A stretch of DNA of 64,000 nucleotides, from positions 14,012,001-14,076,000 of the forward strand of contig NC_065407.1 of the NCBI RefSeq assembly GCF_024362695.1, in the 5' to 3' direction. Origin of the DNA: Pectinophora gossypiella. Its lineage: Eukaryota; Arthropoda; Insecta; Lepidoptera; Gelechiidae. A program made the translations under genes and the position numbers. Below, one piece after another: positions 20,630 to 31,181 of the stretch (the stretch's first letter is position 1; each line of letters begins with the position of its first letter). The notes under the pieces are model-generated. The model was not told the DNA's origin. It was given only the letters and a program-made list of their open reading frames with translations, and ran no database searches.

Positions 20630-22530
20630 ACCCGGTACTGTACGCTGGACAACTAGCACAGTTTTACTCGCAGTGGTCACTTATCACTTCCGACCATAAT
20701 ATTTTGAATACAATTCAAGGTTATAAAATTATATTTGCCCGACCAGTCGTGCAACATTATGTACAACCGATCCCAAACTACTCTAGCAGTGAAATGCAAT
20801 GCTTTGAAGAGGCTATTAATAGCCTACTAGGTATCGGCGCCATTTCAGCATGCGAACACTGCGAAGGACAATTTATATCTAGTGTTTTCCTGCGCCCAAA
20901 ACCTAATGGTCAAATGCGCTTTATATTAAACTTAAAGAACTTGAATAAGTTTATTGACACAAGTCATTTTAAGCTAGAGGATATTCGTACATCAATTAAA
21001 CTAATGACACAGGACTGTTTTATGGCCACTGTCGACCTAAAGGACGCCTATTTCTTAATAAAAATTCACGAAGATTCTCGTAAATACTTGAGATTTATGT
21101 GGAACAATAAACTTTATGAGTTTAATGTACTACCATCTGGGTTGAACACGGCGCCTTACATCTTTACTAAGTTAATGAAGCCTGTAATCAGTCTACTTAG
21201 AGCAACTGGACATATTTCCACAATATACCTTGACGATATTCAATTGTTAGGAAGATCATATCTTTAATGCTCTTACAACGTGAACTCAACTATTAATCTA
21301 CTTACCGCTCTTGGTTTTATAATCAATAGGGAAAAAAGTCAGTTGACCCCTTCAAAATCATGTAAATTTTTAGGCTTCATCTTGGATTCACATACTATGC
21401 AAATAACTTTGCCCCCCGAAAAGAAAACACATATCAAAGCAGAGTTACAAAAAATCATAAACATTACTAGGTGTAAAATTAGAAAATTTGCTCAACTTAT
21501 AGGACTTCTTGTGTCTGCGTGTCCCGCAGTGGAATATGGAATGTTATATACAAAACAGTTAGAACGGTGTAAGTATTTAAACTTACAACCTCATGATGAC
21601 TATGACAGGTATATGAAAATCCCGGAAAACTTACTTTCGGACTTTCAATGGTGGCTACGTGCTATAGAGAGCCCTGCGCACCGTATTCGAGACGACTGTT
21701 ACGCGGTTGAAATATTTTCTGACGCCTCAACTACGGGGTGGGGCGCGGCCTGCGGGGGTGACACCGCGAATGGGCCTTGGTCACAGTCGGAGCGCGGGAT
21801 GCACATTAACTATCTCGAACTGTTAGCTGCTTACTTTGCGATTAAAATTTTTGCAAAACATTTAGAAAATTGTCAAGTTTTAATTCGCATAGACAACGCT
21901 ACTGCGCTATCCTACATTAACCGCATGGGCGGGATTCAATTCCCACATCTCACTGACATTGCTAGACAGATCTGGCAATGGTGTGAACATAGGAAAATCT
22001 TTATAAAGGCTTCATATGTCCCATCTAAAGAAAACATCGTAGCTGACACTGAATCCCGATGTTCACATCCAGACATAGAATGGGAGGTAGAAAACTCTAC
22101 TTTTGACCAGTTAGTTTCACAGTTTGGTTCCCCAGACATTGACCTGTTCGCCAGTAGACTGAACAAGAAATGTGAAAAGTACGTATCTTGGCACAGGGAC
22201 CCTGATGCCTTCGCTATCGATGCATATACGATAAGCTGGAAGAATCTATATTTTTATGCCTTCCCACCGGTTTCGATGATACTTAAAACACTGCGCAAGA
22301 TTATCGCCGACAAAGCGACCGGTATCATGATCGTCCCGTTGTGGCCCACACAACCTTGGTACCCAATTTTCCGCAGTCTTTTGACGTCCCATATTTTTGA
22401 GTTCAGTTCAAATGACCATGTAATCGTTTCTCATTCCCGCAGGAGGAACATTCACTCGAACCTTACCCTGGCTGCCGGAATATTATCCGGGCAGCACTAT
22501 TGCGACGGTCCGTACCAGTCTCGGCAGTAG
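20563..22530 (+). pseudogene. DIRS reverse transcriptase-RNase H, one in-frame stop
   Basis: One frame runs from 20563 (GTG, no ATG) to TAG at 22528-22530, broken only by TAA at 21265-21267. RT motifs in order: FLRPKPNGQMRF, VDLKDAYF, LPSGLNTAPYIF and the catalytic YLDD (residues 222-225 of the first part). After the stop the RT thumb continues (SCKFLGFILD). RNase H follows with D (FSDAST), E (NYLELLAA) and D (IRIDNAT; VAD). The C-terminus (DLFASRLN ... WPTQPWY) is the domain usual in DIRS and Ngaro polyproteins. How translation begins is unclear; frameshifting from gag is possible because the frames overlap. Confidence 0.85.
21265..21267 (+). other. Premature TAA in the DIRS RT frame
   Basis: The frame before (ending GRSYL) and after (beginning CSYNVNSTINLL) is the same, so a single substitution explains the stop. 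Read-through or an assembly error are the alternatives. Confidence 0.8.
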
Positions 22531-22535
22531 ATATA

Positions 22536-23445
22536 ATGATTAGTTCTTTAGCTGATTCATCTTTTAAACAGTACAACACCTATATTAATAAATGGTATGA
22601 TTTTTGTAAACAAAATAACACCTTTATACGATGCATCAATATTTAAAGTCATGGAGTTCCTTACTGATTTATATAATAGTGGCAATAAATATGGTTCGTT
22701 AAATTGCTGTAGAGCAGCCTTGTCCTTAATTTTAGGACCCAATATATCGACGGATTATCGTATTCAAAGGTTCTTCAAAGGTGTGTTTAGGCTAAGACCT
22801 ACTATTCCCAAGTACGATATCACTTGGGACACTGGGTGCGTGCTAGATTACCTGGCTCTCTTGTACCCTAACGAGGCCATATCAATGGAAAAACTTGCAA
22901 AAAAATGTGTAACATTACTGGCACTGGTTACCGCCCATAGGGTACAAACCCTGTCGAAAATAAATATTTATAACATTAAGATGTTTCCAGATAAGATTGT
23001 TATCAAAATTTCAGATCTCATCAAAACTTCGAAAGTCGGTACGAATAATCCAGTCCTTACCTTACCTTTCTTTCTGCAAAAACCTGGGATTTGCCCAGCC
23101 AAGTCATTAATTAGCTACATAAATAGAACGGCCTCAATTAGAGAGTCAGATTACCTTTTTATCAGTTTTAAGCGGCCTCATAAAGCCGTCACCACACAAA
23201 CACTCAGTCGTTGGATTAAGTCTACACTGAAAGATTCTGGTGTGGATGTGTCAATCTTTTCAGCACATATCACGCGCCACGCTGCCACATCCCAGGCATA
23301 CAGCGCAGGGGTTAGCATTGACCAGATTCGAAAAACTGCTAGTTGGAGTCAAAACTCCACCACGTTTGGAAAATTCTACAATAGAACCATCATGACCACA
23401 AACGAGGCAGAGTTGGCTCGTGCTATATTAAATAATAATTTGTAA
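22536..23445 (+). pseudogene. DIRS tyrosine recombinase, one frameshift
   Basis: ATG at 22536 starts a 36-codon frame (MISSLADSSFKQYNTY...), a plausible recombinase N-terminus that ends at TAA 22644. The main part continues one base over in the frame ending at 23445 (282 codons counted from 22597). The switch must lie near 22615-22625 and corresponds to +1 base. Catalytic residues in the second frame's numbering: R115 (TAHRVQT), H224-x-x-R227 (HITRH) and Y261 (GKFYNRT). So the active site is complete and the lesion is upstream of it. The enzyme would insert the circular cDNA. Confidence 0.85.
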
Positions 23446-23567
23446 TTTTATTTAGTTTGTAATCATCTAGACACATTATAATAATAAGTACTAGACAATT
23501 ATACATTTCATCTACATTTCGTTATAGTTTTCTTTACTGCGATATTTCCCGAACCTGCTCTCAACAT

Positions 23568-23710
23568 CTACATTGTGTTCAAGCTTATCATCTTACAGGT
23601 TACTAATCTCGAGAACGAAGCACGAAGTATAATTAACGGTTAAACGAACTTACCTGTAAGTGAAGTTCTATCGTAATTATACGAGTGCTTCGTTCGAAGA
23701 GATTAGTAAC
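23568..23710 (+). repeat. DIRS internal complementary region
   Basis: 23568-23633 is the reverse complement of 15692-15757 and 23629-23710 that of 23940-24021, without a mismatch that I can see. The two halves meet at ATAAT. In the current model of DIRS replication this region templates the joined ends and gives the circle junction. Confidence 0.93.
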
Positions 23711-23770
23711 CCCCGCCCGCCCTAGACCCCAAATCTGTTCTGCAAATATCGCAAACAGAGCCCTAAACTA

Positions 23771-24021
23771 ATGAAGCGCGCGGAGACTATCCGAGTGGGG
23801 CAGACATTATAAGACTACCCTTTAAAAAAAAAAAAGAAATACTTTTGTTATTTTTTTTTTCTATATGCTTTCAACTATGTGTGCAATGAATGGTGTCACT
23901 ATGCGTTACTACATTGTGTTCAAGCTTATCATCTTACAGGTTACTAATCTCTTCGAACGAAGCACTCGTATAATTACGATAGAACTTCACTTACAGGTAA
24001 GTTCGTTTAACCGTTAATTAT
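23771..24021 (-). repeat. DIRS right inverted terminal repeat
   Basis: Complement of the left ITR from 'aatgaagcgcgcgg' outward. It is longer than the left ITR by an outer extension of about 45 bp (23962-24021), as known for DIRS. Confidence 0.9.
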
Positions 24022-24116
24022 TATATGTAGGGATTTGGTCACAATAGATCTAACTAGGTCGCAGTGGACATTCGGGCTGCATTAGCTCGAGCCTTCTCAA
24101 TTCACAAATAATAATA

Positions 24117-24239
24117 ATCATCATCATCAGCCCATTAACGTCCCCACTGCTGGGGCACGGGCCTTCCCTATGGATGGATAGGGAGATCGGGCCTTAAACC
24201 ATCACGCGGGCCCAGTGCGGATTGATGGTTATTAACGAC
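24117..24239 (-). mobile_element. SINE-5S tail fragment
   Basis: CATCATCATCAG, then 'cccattaacgtcccc' and 'cacgcgggcccagtg'. Truncated before the core. Confidence 0.7.
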
Positions 24240-24270
24240 AAATAATAATAAATAAGTATTATTTTGCTTA

Positions 24271-24340
24271 CCCCCTCCGGTTGATTGAGGGGAGGCCGGT
24301 GCCCAGCAGTGGGACGTATATAGGCAGTTTATGTTATTAT
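24271..24340 (+). mobile_element. SINE-V tail fragment
   Basis: 'gattgaggggaggcc', 'cccagcagtgggacg', 'tatataggcag', which is the 3' end of SINE-V in plus orientation. Confidence 0.6.
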
Positions 24341-24361
24341 TTTGCTTCTATGCTGGAAGCA

Positions 24362-24598
24362 AATAAAAAACATAGAAAACGTTCAGCTGCTTGTCTTGTC
24401 GGGGGATTGTGTTCTCTAACATGATGGACTAATGTTATTGGCGATAGGCTGATCCCTTATCACTACAAGGTTTATCATATCCCGCTTACGACATCGTATC
24501 AATAGTGGCTGCAAGTTGTCTTTGATTACTTGTGGCTCTGTCCACCCATTAGGGATTACGGGTATGAGTTTATGTATATGTGTATTACATACATAACA
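24362..24598 (+). mobile_element. SINE-R copy
   Basis: Starts 'acgttcagctgcttgtc' and ends 'gggattacgggtatgag' plus 'tttatgtatatgt'. Matches 32339-32600 closely. Its last part is shared with the RTE remnants, suggesting it borrows the RTE machinery. Confidence 0.65.
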
Positions 24599-24599
24599 T

Positions 24600-24926
24600 A
24601 CATAAACTGCTATATACGTCCCAGTGCTGGGCACAGGCCTCCCCTCAATTAACCGGAGAGGGTATGGAGCATACTCCACCACGCTGCTCCACTGCGGGTT
24701 GGTGGAGGTGTTTTTATGGCTAATAGCCGGGACCAACGGCTTAACGTGCCCTCCGAAGCACGGAATCAACTTACTTTTTCGGACAATCAGGTGATTCAAG
24801 CCTGAAAAGTCCTTACCAAACAAAGGACAGTCTCACAAAGTGATTTCGACAATGTCCCCATCGGGAATCGAACCCGGACCTCCAGATCGTGAGCCTAACG
24901 CTCTAACCACTAGACCACGGAGGCTG
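24600..24926 (-). mobile_element. SINE-V, full-length copy
   Basis: Minus strand, 5' to 3': tRNA-like head (24926-24854), 'cactttgtgagactgtcc', 'cacctgattgtccgaaaa', the shared core (cgtgcttcggagggcacg), and a tail with 'ggagcagcgtggtgg' and 'cccagcactgggacg'. About 326 bp. No coding content. Confidence 0.8.
24854..24926 (-). other. tRNA-like head of SINE-V
   Basis: A box 'tggtctagtggttagagcg' and B box GGTTCGATTCC at tRNA-like spacing. It most resembles an insect tRNA-Val or tRNA-Glu type sequence. The acceptor stem does not close and no terminator follows, so it is not a functional tRNA gene. A second copy is at 29618-29690. Confidence 0.7.
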
Positions 24927-25197
24927 GTGTATGTATTATCAACAAACAAAAAAACAAAAGTCCTCTGTTTTAGTAGTTGATGAAACAAATAGGTGCAAGT
25001 AGCGCGGACCAATTTCACGCGGAGTTCGTCCGATAGCTCGCCAGCCCATAATTATGTTCGCAAACACCAACTCGACGTCTATTGCCAGTAGCTCGCAAGT
25101 TTGTGACGGTATAATGACCTCATCGGCCCCACTCGCTTTGAAAGTTTTTTAACCAGTTGTTCGAATGGAAACTATTCCTATTTCTGTATTGGGTCGT

Positions 25198-25462
25198 GTA
25201 CAGTCATGAGCAATATAATGTACCCACTTTAGGACTCTGTCGCACTAACAAATTTGACATTTAGTGAGACTTACAGTTCAAATGGAAACTATTCCTATTT
25301 CTGTATTGGGTCGTGTACAGTCATGAGCAATATAATGTACCCACTTTAGGACTCTGTCGCACTAACAAATTTGACATTTAGTGAGACTTACAGTTCAATT
25401 TGTCAAAAAAGTTTATGTGACATGGTACCAAAGTGTATACATATTAATGCTCGTGACCGTAC
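25198..25462. mobile_element. MITE M1, copy 4, with 117-bp tandem duplication
   Basis: Ends GTACAGTCATGAGCA and TGCTCGTGACCGTAC. A 117-bp block that includes 34 bp of left flank is repeated head to tail (25164-25280 and 25281-25397). Without it the element is 148 bp, the family size. Confidence 0.75.
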
Positions 25463-25465
25463 TAG

Positions 25466-25850
25466 GTTCAAGATAAATTGTAAAATTCGATTCACTAAAT
25501 AAAGACAGATCTAAAAGTAACGAAAAGCTTTTTCTTTTTTCTATTTAACTCGTTTATGAATTTTAGTCAAGAAAATAAAATTGGTCGGTGTACTGCGGAA
25601 CGGAAGGCGATTGGGGCAACCACCGTTCTACACGCCCTATCTATGGAGTAATGAAGGCGATTACTCCACCGACAAGAGCCCAGCTCTTAAATAAAGAGAA
25701 AGTTAAGAAAAACGTTATAATAAGTCAGACATTTTATCACGGTTTTCTATGACGTCACAGTGTGATTTTTCGTACAAATTCCATAGTAATTTCGTGTTTT
25801 GACGATTAGTAAAAAGTAACTGACTTAAATAGTTGGAAACTAGCCTATTT
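25466..25850 (+). repeat. Dispersed repeat shared with 54797-55025
   Basis: Both loci share 'gttcaagataaat', 'actaaataaagac', 'aataagtcagaca', 'ttttctatgacgt' and 'gttagtaaaaagtaactg' in order. This copy is split by the block 25588-25710. No coding frame; element type unknown. Confidence 0.65.
25588..25710 (+). mobile_element. Insertion in the repeat at 25466-25850
   Basis: Absent from the related locus at 54.9 kb and present in inverted orientation at 7120-7250, so it is a mobile block of about 125 bp ('cggaacggaaggcgatt', 'ggagtaatgaaggcg'). Confidence 0.6.
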
Positions 25851-27499
25851 GCGATAGTTTGTCATCTTTTAAGGAAAATTGTAAGGTAAGGGTTCGCGAG
25901 TTAAGACTGAAATCACACGATGTAACAGAGTGGTGACAGAACGTAGCGACGTTGTTGCGAACCGATCATTAATGTTTGTTATATCGGAAGCTAACGGAAG
26001 CTATCAGTAGTTGTTAAATTTTGATATCGAAAATCACAGGAAACTCACGCAGTCCACAGAAAATGAATTTATGCACAGCACTCGTGGTAATATTATAACA
26101 TTTGCATAAAGCCAAGCGGTCCAACTCCGACGCCATCACTACACTTAACGCGTAACTTAACACTTCACAAAACACTTCACCAAACTGTCACTTCACTTCC
26201 TCCATTTCTTAACTTTCACGTTTCCTCTTCTTCCTTCTTCAATCGCTTAAAAAACTCACGCAGTAAATTTTTCTTCTTTTGTAAAATGATTTTTTGTTAT
26301 AAAACAACCTCGAAATCTAAAATGCTTTTTCGAAATAGATAATTGTTTGTTCTTTTCCTATTTCATAAAATAAAATAATAATTATCAATAAAAAATTCAG
26401 TAAACTTTGGGAAAAAGGGGTAAAATTTTCCGCTTTGATGTACTTAATTGAATGTTTGCTGTATGGGGAATAACGAGTAGGTACTTACCGTTTAAGTCAA
26501 CTTGGTACTAACCTCGCTGGAATGCAACCCATACGGCGCATCACGTTTGCCTTTCATACAATTGGAAGCTCTGTCAAAGAATAAATATTAATATGTATAG
26601 AACGGTAACTCTCTGCCCCGCACTAATTTGTATAAGGCGCCGAATTCACCTCCTCGAGGTCTTACAAGTTCGAGCTTGTTGGGGGCTGATGTTTTTATTC
26701 AATAATACAGAATCATTTGAAATATCTGTTTAAACCTGTTGTACTTTCATAAAAGTCGTGTCTTAAATGCTTTGACTCGTTATTCGTATCAACTGTGAAT
26801 ATAAACTACTTAACTTGTGAAACTGTTTTTATTTTTGTCTCATCAGGATATTTTCATTTCAATTTTCAGGCTATAATGAATGAGTTACAGAAGCATTGAT
26901 ACCAATGATTATATAATATCTAAAAGGTGTTAATGGTGCACCTTAATGCGGAAAACTGAACTCTCTAATCTAATATGTCAAAGAAGACTTTCCCTTAGTC
27001 GACCTTTTCGATATGCTTGGAATGATAATTATCTGTAACTAACCTTTTTCTATACTCTTAATTTAGGAGAGTTCTTACTAAGCGCTAAAAACTACTTTCT
27101 AAAGAAAATAAGGCCATTTCTCATCCCGTTCAAACATGCCCTGTACATACTTTGCAGCCTTCTCGTTGTATATAATGTAAATAGACCACATTTAAGGCCA
27201 GAGTGTTGCTGAGTTAGTCGGGTCAGTCTCAGTAACTACGCAGCAAAATGTATGAAGACCCCTCGCGGAGTGTTTTGTAGTACCTCCTCGAGTAAATTAG
27301 TAAGTGAATTCGTGGAAAGTTTTAGTGTCAGAGTTCAGTTTAAAGTGGCACGGGTAAAGTGCCTTGTCAGCACTTGTAGGACGCCCTGTTTAAGACACAA
27401 CAGGAATATTCTGATCTAGGCTAAAATGTCGTGTCACTAGAACTGATTATTAACTTTTTGCATAGAACAGTACGATAAATTAGAAACATCTAGGAGGCG
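25851..27499. other. Low-copy AT-rich DNA
   Basis: No gene supported. CACTTCA words cluster at 26155-26200 and 'aactcacgcagt' occurs twice about 210 bp apart (26042, 26254); significance unknown. Confidence 0.4.
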
Positions 27500-27730
27500 G
27501 CGTGGTAGCCTACTTTATTATGAGGTCGTAGGTTCAAATTCAAGAACGCTCTAGTTTTGACTTTGTTATACATGTTCAGATGATTTTATCATGCTTATCG
27601 CTATCAACTCACTGTCTAAGATGAGATCCTAAGACGACGTTGGCTCCCAAGTTGGGCACCTGGTTGGTTGGACCTGTTGTCTTAATTTTTTGTACCGGGT
27701 GAGAGCCCTCAGCAGTTAATGCTTCTTCTT
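27500..27730 (+). mobile_element. Possible tRNA-headed SINE
   Basis: 'ggcggcgtggtagcc' followed by a B-box-like 'aggttcaaattc' at 27531-27542, then a body ending in 'gtgagagccctcagc' before CTTCTTCTT. Weaker than the other SINE calls. Confidence 0.4.
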
Positions 27731-27734
27731 CTTC

Positions 27735-27990
27735 TTATCGTGTGGATTGTGAGGTGGAATACCAACCTCATCCACTCTGGTGTCAGGGTTATGATTGAGC
27801 CGCCAAAGGCCCCTGACATAGCTCATGTAACGATTACTCACTTACATCAGTAAATAGTATCCGGGACCAACGTTTTAACGTGCCTTCCGAAGCACGGGTC
27901 ATACTTTCGGACAATCAGGTGATCAGCCTGTAATGTCCTAACCAAACAAGGGATCACAAAGTGATTTTTGTGACATGCCCCCACTGCAGC
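27735..27990 (-). mobile_element. SINE-B copy, head missing
   Basis: Plus strand starts CTTCTTCTTATCGTGTGG, then 'gagccgccaaaggcccc', the core complement (gtgccttccgaagcacg) and 'caggtgatcagcctgtaatg'. Ends before the tRNA-like head. Confidence 0.7.
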
Positions 27991-28015
27991 AACAGTTAAT
28001 GCTATCTGAGTCAGG

Positions 28016-28300
28016 CTACCATACATACATACATAAACTCCATTTCCATTTTCCATTCCATTTGCATCGATCCTGACACACTTCTCTCACTTCCTCTACA
28101 TTCATTAATCGTTTTATACACGCATGCCGGTTTAGAGTAGATCGTACTGAACCTTTTCTAAGGACATCTTCAATTTGGTCAATATACGTCCTTCTAGGTT
28201 TTCCTCTGCCAGCTCTACCACCAACCTTCGCTTTATATACTGCTTTCGTGATTCTTTTATCCTTCATCCGCTTTATATATCCAACCAACTGAACATGCCC
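28016..28300 (-). pseudogene. RTE-type LINE, C-terminal ORF fragment
   Basis: A minus-strand frame of 90 codons (28016-28288). It starts with VGYIKRMKDKRITKAVYKAK and has the Gly/Arg-rich GGRAGRGKPRRTYIDQI, followed by a stretch ending in VCQDRCKW. This is the usual C-terminal tail of RTE-clade reverse transcriptases (basic GRGRPRRRW type block). The fragment ends in a CATACATA tail (minus strand TATGTATG). RT and endonuclease domains are missing, so it is a 5'-truncated, dead copy. Related fragments: 14500-14660 and 38828-39000. Confidence 0.7.
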
Positions 28301-29539
28301 TTCTCAATCGTAGTCAAACTTACCAGTCTCGTAAAAAAAATGCTCATCTAAAACAATAATACTAATTTTAGTTGCCACATATTTTTCTTTTTTTAAATTA
28401 AACTCGTTACTTTTCATAATGAAAATTTGAAATTGTATTTTGTTTGTCATAATCAGAATATTGCGTGTTATTAAGGTTCAAATTTACTAGTATAACCTAT
28501 AACCCTTTAGGTCATATTGTCTGACCTAAGCCAAACTAGTTTGAGCTAATACTGGGCTGGTCGGCACTTGAGATTGCTTAAATTATTATCGCAAATATTT
28601 TTGCGTAGAAACAATTTAATAACACAAATTTATTATTATTTGTAAAATATACAATTAAAATTATATTTTATTGATAAATTATTAATTATGTACATCAATC
28701 AGGTAGAGATTGTGAAATAGTATATTTTATAAATAATTTTAATGATTTTTTAATAAAATTAATAATAATAATGATATGTTATAATTACATACTTACTAAC
28801 AATAACGAAGATAATAAAATATAACGTAGTCCTTGGTTGGATCTGAAGGTCTGCGGTTCGATTCAGGTGGGGACATATCTCAAAAATTTCTTTGTGATGG
28901 TTTTGGTTAGAATAGTGCAGTGTCGTACTGGCTCTGAAGTCTTCTGAAACGTTATAACTCAAAGTATGATGCATAAAAAGGCGTTACCTGAGGCGTTCGA
29001 ATATTACGTGATATTTCTTCTCTTACTAACTTAAACTCTTACTAATTCTTATTTCTCTATTATTGTCGTTTCTTTTTTATCTTTTTCTTTTATGTACCCG
29101 TATATATAATAATCACTTGCCGCGTTTTTAAACTAACTCCCGTCCCTCAATAGGTACTGATACGACTTCTGATTGTGGAGCGTTTACTGCGTCTACATCC
29201 CCTAAGGCTTCCCCCTCTAGTCTTTGTTTGTCTACAAATGCTTGAGTCGTTTTAATCTATGATTACTTCTAAGCAACTCCTGAGTACACCTTGTGCTCGA
29301 AGACAGTTAAGTAAGTCTAAGTTAAATTAATCCCAGATTAGTTGTCTCTGTGCAGACTTGGCGCGAGTTGACTTTGCAAACACTGTTCAATACTGCAGGG
29401 CGTCGGCTTGGCGCTAATCGTAGTACATGATCTCTATTTACCCATGATTTTTTTTTGTACTTACTTTTTTTAATTAGTTATCAGTTGGACTACAGAATTA
29501 AAGTGAGTTGTTAGAAAAGTAAATTACTTATTTATACGT
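28301..29539. other. Low-copy AT-rich DNA
   Basis: No gene. A weak B-box-like 'ctgcggttcgattcagg' at 28850-28866 may mark an old SINE head. Confidence 0.35.
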
Positions 29540-29690
29540 TTTTCGGACAACCAGGTGATTCAAGCCTGGAAAGTCTTTACCAAACAAAGGACAGTCTCAC
29601 AAAGTGATTTCGACAATGTCCCCATCGGGAATCGAACCCGGACCTCCAGATCGTGAGCCTAACGCTCTAACCACTAGACCACGGAGGCTG
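29540..29690 (-). mobile_element. SINE-V head fragment
   Basis: Contains the tRNA-like head (29690-29618) and the following 'caaagtgatttcgac' stretch, nearly the same as 24780-24926. The core and tail are missing, so this copy is 3'-truncated, which is unusual for a retroposon. Confidence 0.75.
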
Positions 29691-29741
29691 TTAATCCATA
29701 TCTATTACGAATAAATTCAGCTATTTATGATCCTAATTACT

Positions 29742-30003
29742 TGGCAACATTTGGCGCGCGACATTTTGCACAACATGTTGAAACTTATCGCGGAAGTTTT
29801 GTTTAACAACGTTGTCTGTTGAAACATCTAATACACAACCGTCATCGACTATATGTCACTAGAGGAACAAGTGTTGTTGTTGCTCAACTAACTATGCTCT
29901 GTAAACAAACAACAGACCGCGTGACAAATTGCGCTTCAGCTAGCAACGTTGCGCACTGTTGTCCAATATGTTGAGCGTTACTTGTTGTGCGTTAATTGTT
30001 GCC
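29742..30003. mobile_element. Candidate foldback/MITE rich in CAACA/TGTTG
   Basis: Starts GGCAACATTTGGCG and ends GTTAATTGTTGCC; arms of about 45 bp are complementary with many mismatches, and 'caacatgttg' or 'acaacgttgt' palindromes recur inside. No second copy seen here. Confidence 0.45.
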
Positions 30004-30460
30004 CGGTGGATCTGAGGCTTTATGGTTTCTGCTCACTAAACTAACTTTTGAGACTTATTTTAATACAAAATGTCAAAATAAGTGTCAATACTTACATTTT
30101 AATTATTTAACGACCGTAAGTGATTCTACAATACGATGGGTTATGAGCTATGAGAAAGTAATCTGTAAGCTTTCAATTGTAAATACATGAGGATACTTCT
30201 TCATCGTACGCTGTCAGTATTATTATGTCACTATCACAGGAACAGGTAAAGTCAATTTTTGTTTTAGTAATTTTAAATCGGATGCCATCCAACGTCTCGA
30301 GCGGAATAAATTCTTCTGATAACATCTGAACATCTTAAAATTAACAAAACAATAATCGCCCTTATATGTTCTTTAGTAGTGATTGTAATTTCCTAATGCG
30401 AAAAATTTATAGCTCCGATGGACTTTATTGACATCGTCGAAAATTGTTATAGGAGATAGG
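30004..30460. other. Spacer, nothing recognised
   Basis: AT-rich; no supported feature. Confidence 0.35.
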
Positions 30461-30461
30461 C

Positions 30462-30545
30462 TAAACAGTGGCTGTAAGTTGTCTTTGATTATTTATATCT
30501 CTGCCCACCCCAAAAGGAATTACAGGCGTAAGTGTATATGTATTA
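30462..30545 (+). mobile_element. SINE-R 3' fragment
   Basis: 'cagtggctgtaagttgtc' through 'ggcgtaagtgtatatgt'. Truncated at the 5' side. Confidence 0.55.
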
Positions 30546-30561
30546 ATAAACGGAACAACCA

Positions 30562-30724
30562 GGGGGGGTTGACATAGCCACATCGAAGTAATTCATAAAA
30601 AAAAAACAATATTGTTATTTGACATTTGTTTGCATTGCGCACTTACTTTTTTATGTGCAAATGCCAAATTGCAATATTGCTTTTTTGGATGAATTGCTTC
30701 GATGTAGCCATTTTATGAACCCCT
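30562..30724. mobile_element. MITE M2, copy 2
   Basis: Ends GGGGGTTGACATAGCCACAT and ATGTAGCCATTTTATGAACCCC, inner 'gcaatattgct' type palindromes and 'gcattgcgcac'. Non-coding. Confidence 0.7.
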
Positions 30725-30904
30725 CAGTTCACAATAGTCCTCAATGCGCGGTAAGAATTACAATCTATCAAAGTATATTAGCTAGTGTTGTGACGTTTAT
30801 TAGCATTATTATTATTATTGCGTATGGCAGACAAAAATAAAATATCCTGCGTGGATCATAATATATTCAGCTGAAGCTCCCGTAACCAAGTCTCTGCCGC
30901 ACAT

Positions 30905-30995
30905 TCACAGTGTGGCGACACAGGTGATAATCATTTATGATCCAAACATGAATTCGAAAATCAAAGGTTTACCCGTGTTGGATTCGAACCTGCCA
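30905..30995 (-). mobile_element. SINE-P fragment
   Basis: 'atttatgatccaaacatg' and 'gttggattcgaacctgcc' (complement of the B box) as in the SINE-P copy at 5460-5530. Confidence 0.5.
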
Positions 30996-31181
30996 CCACC
31001 TGGGAACCGGTGCAGAGGGCACTCGTTCACTATGTGAGATATGGTTTGATCCGGGTGACCACATTCACAGTATGGCGACTCCTTTATCGGTTTGTTTATT
31101 AGCATAGTGATGTATCAGTTGATATTAGGTCGATCGATTCTTTTCTTTTCTGTTTGTTTATTTTTTTTTTAAAGAACGTCT

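Larger units (their letters stand above)
15692..24021 (+). mobile_element. DIRS-type tyrosine-recombinase retrotransposon
   Basis: The full structure is visible: left inverted terminal repeat (15692-15899), Gag (exon 15994-16165 plus 19677-20629), RT-RNase H (20563-22530), tyrosine recombinase (22536-23445), an internal complementary region (23568-23710) and right inverted repeat (23771-24021). The ICR is the exact reverse complement of 15692-15757 joined to that of 23940-24021, and the five bases ATTAT are shared by both ends and present once at the ICR junction. DIRS elements replicate through a circular intermediate and integrate by a tyrosine recombinase, without integrase or target duplication. 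At 8.3 kb it is longer than usual for DIRS, because of the 3.5-kb block inside gag. The RT frame has one stop and the recombinase frame one shift. Confidence 0.92.

Noticed and set aside
24854..24926. Functional tRNA gene on the minus strand
   Set aside because: A and B boxes are good but the acceptor stem does not pair, and the sequence continues into a SINE core that is repeated elsewhere.
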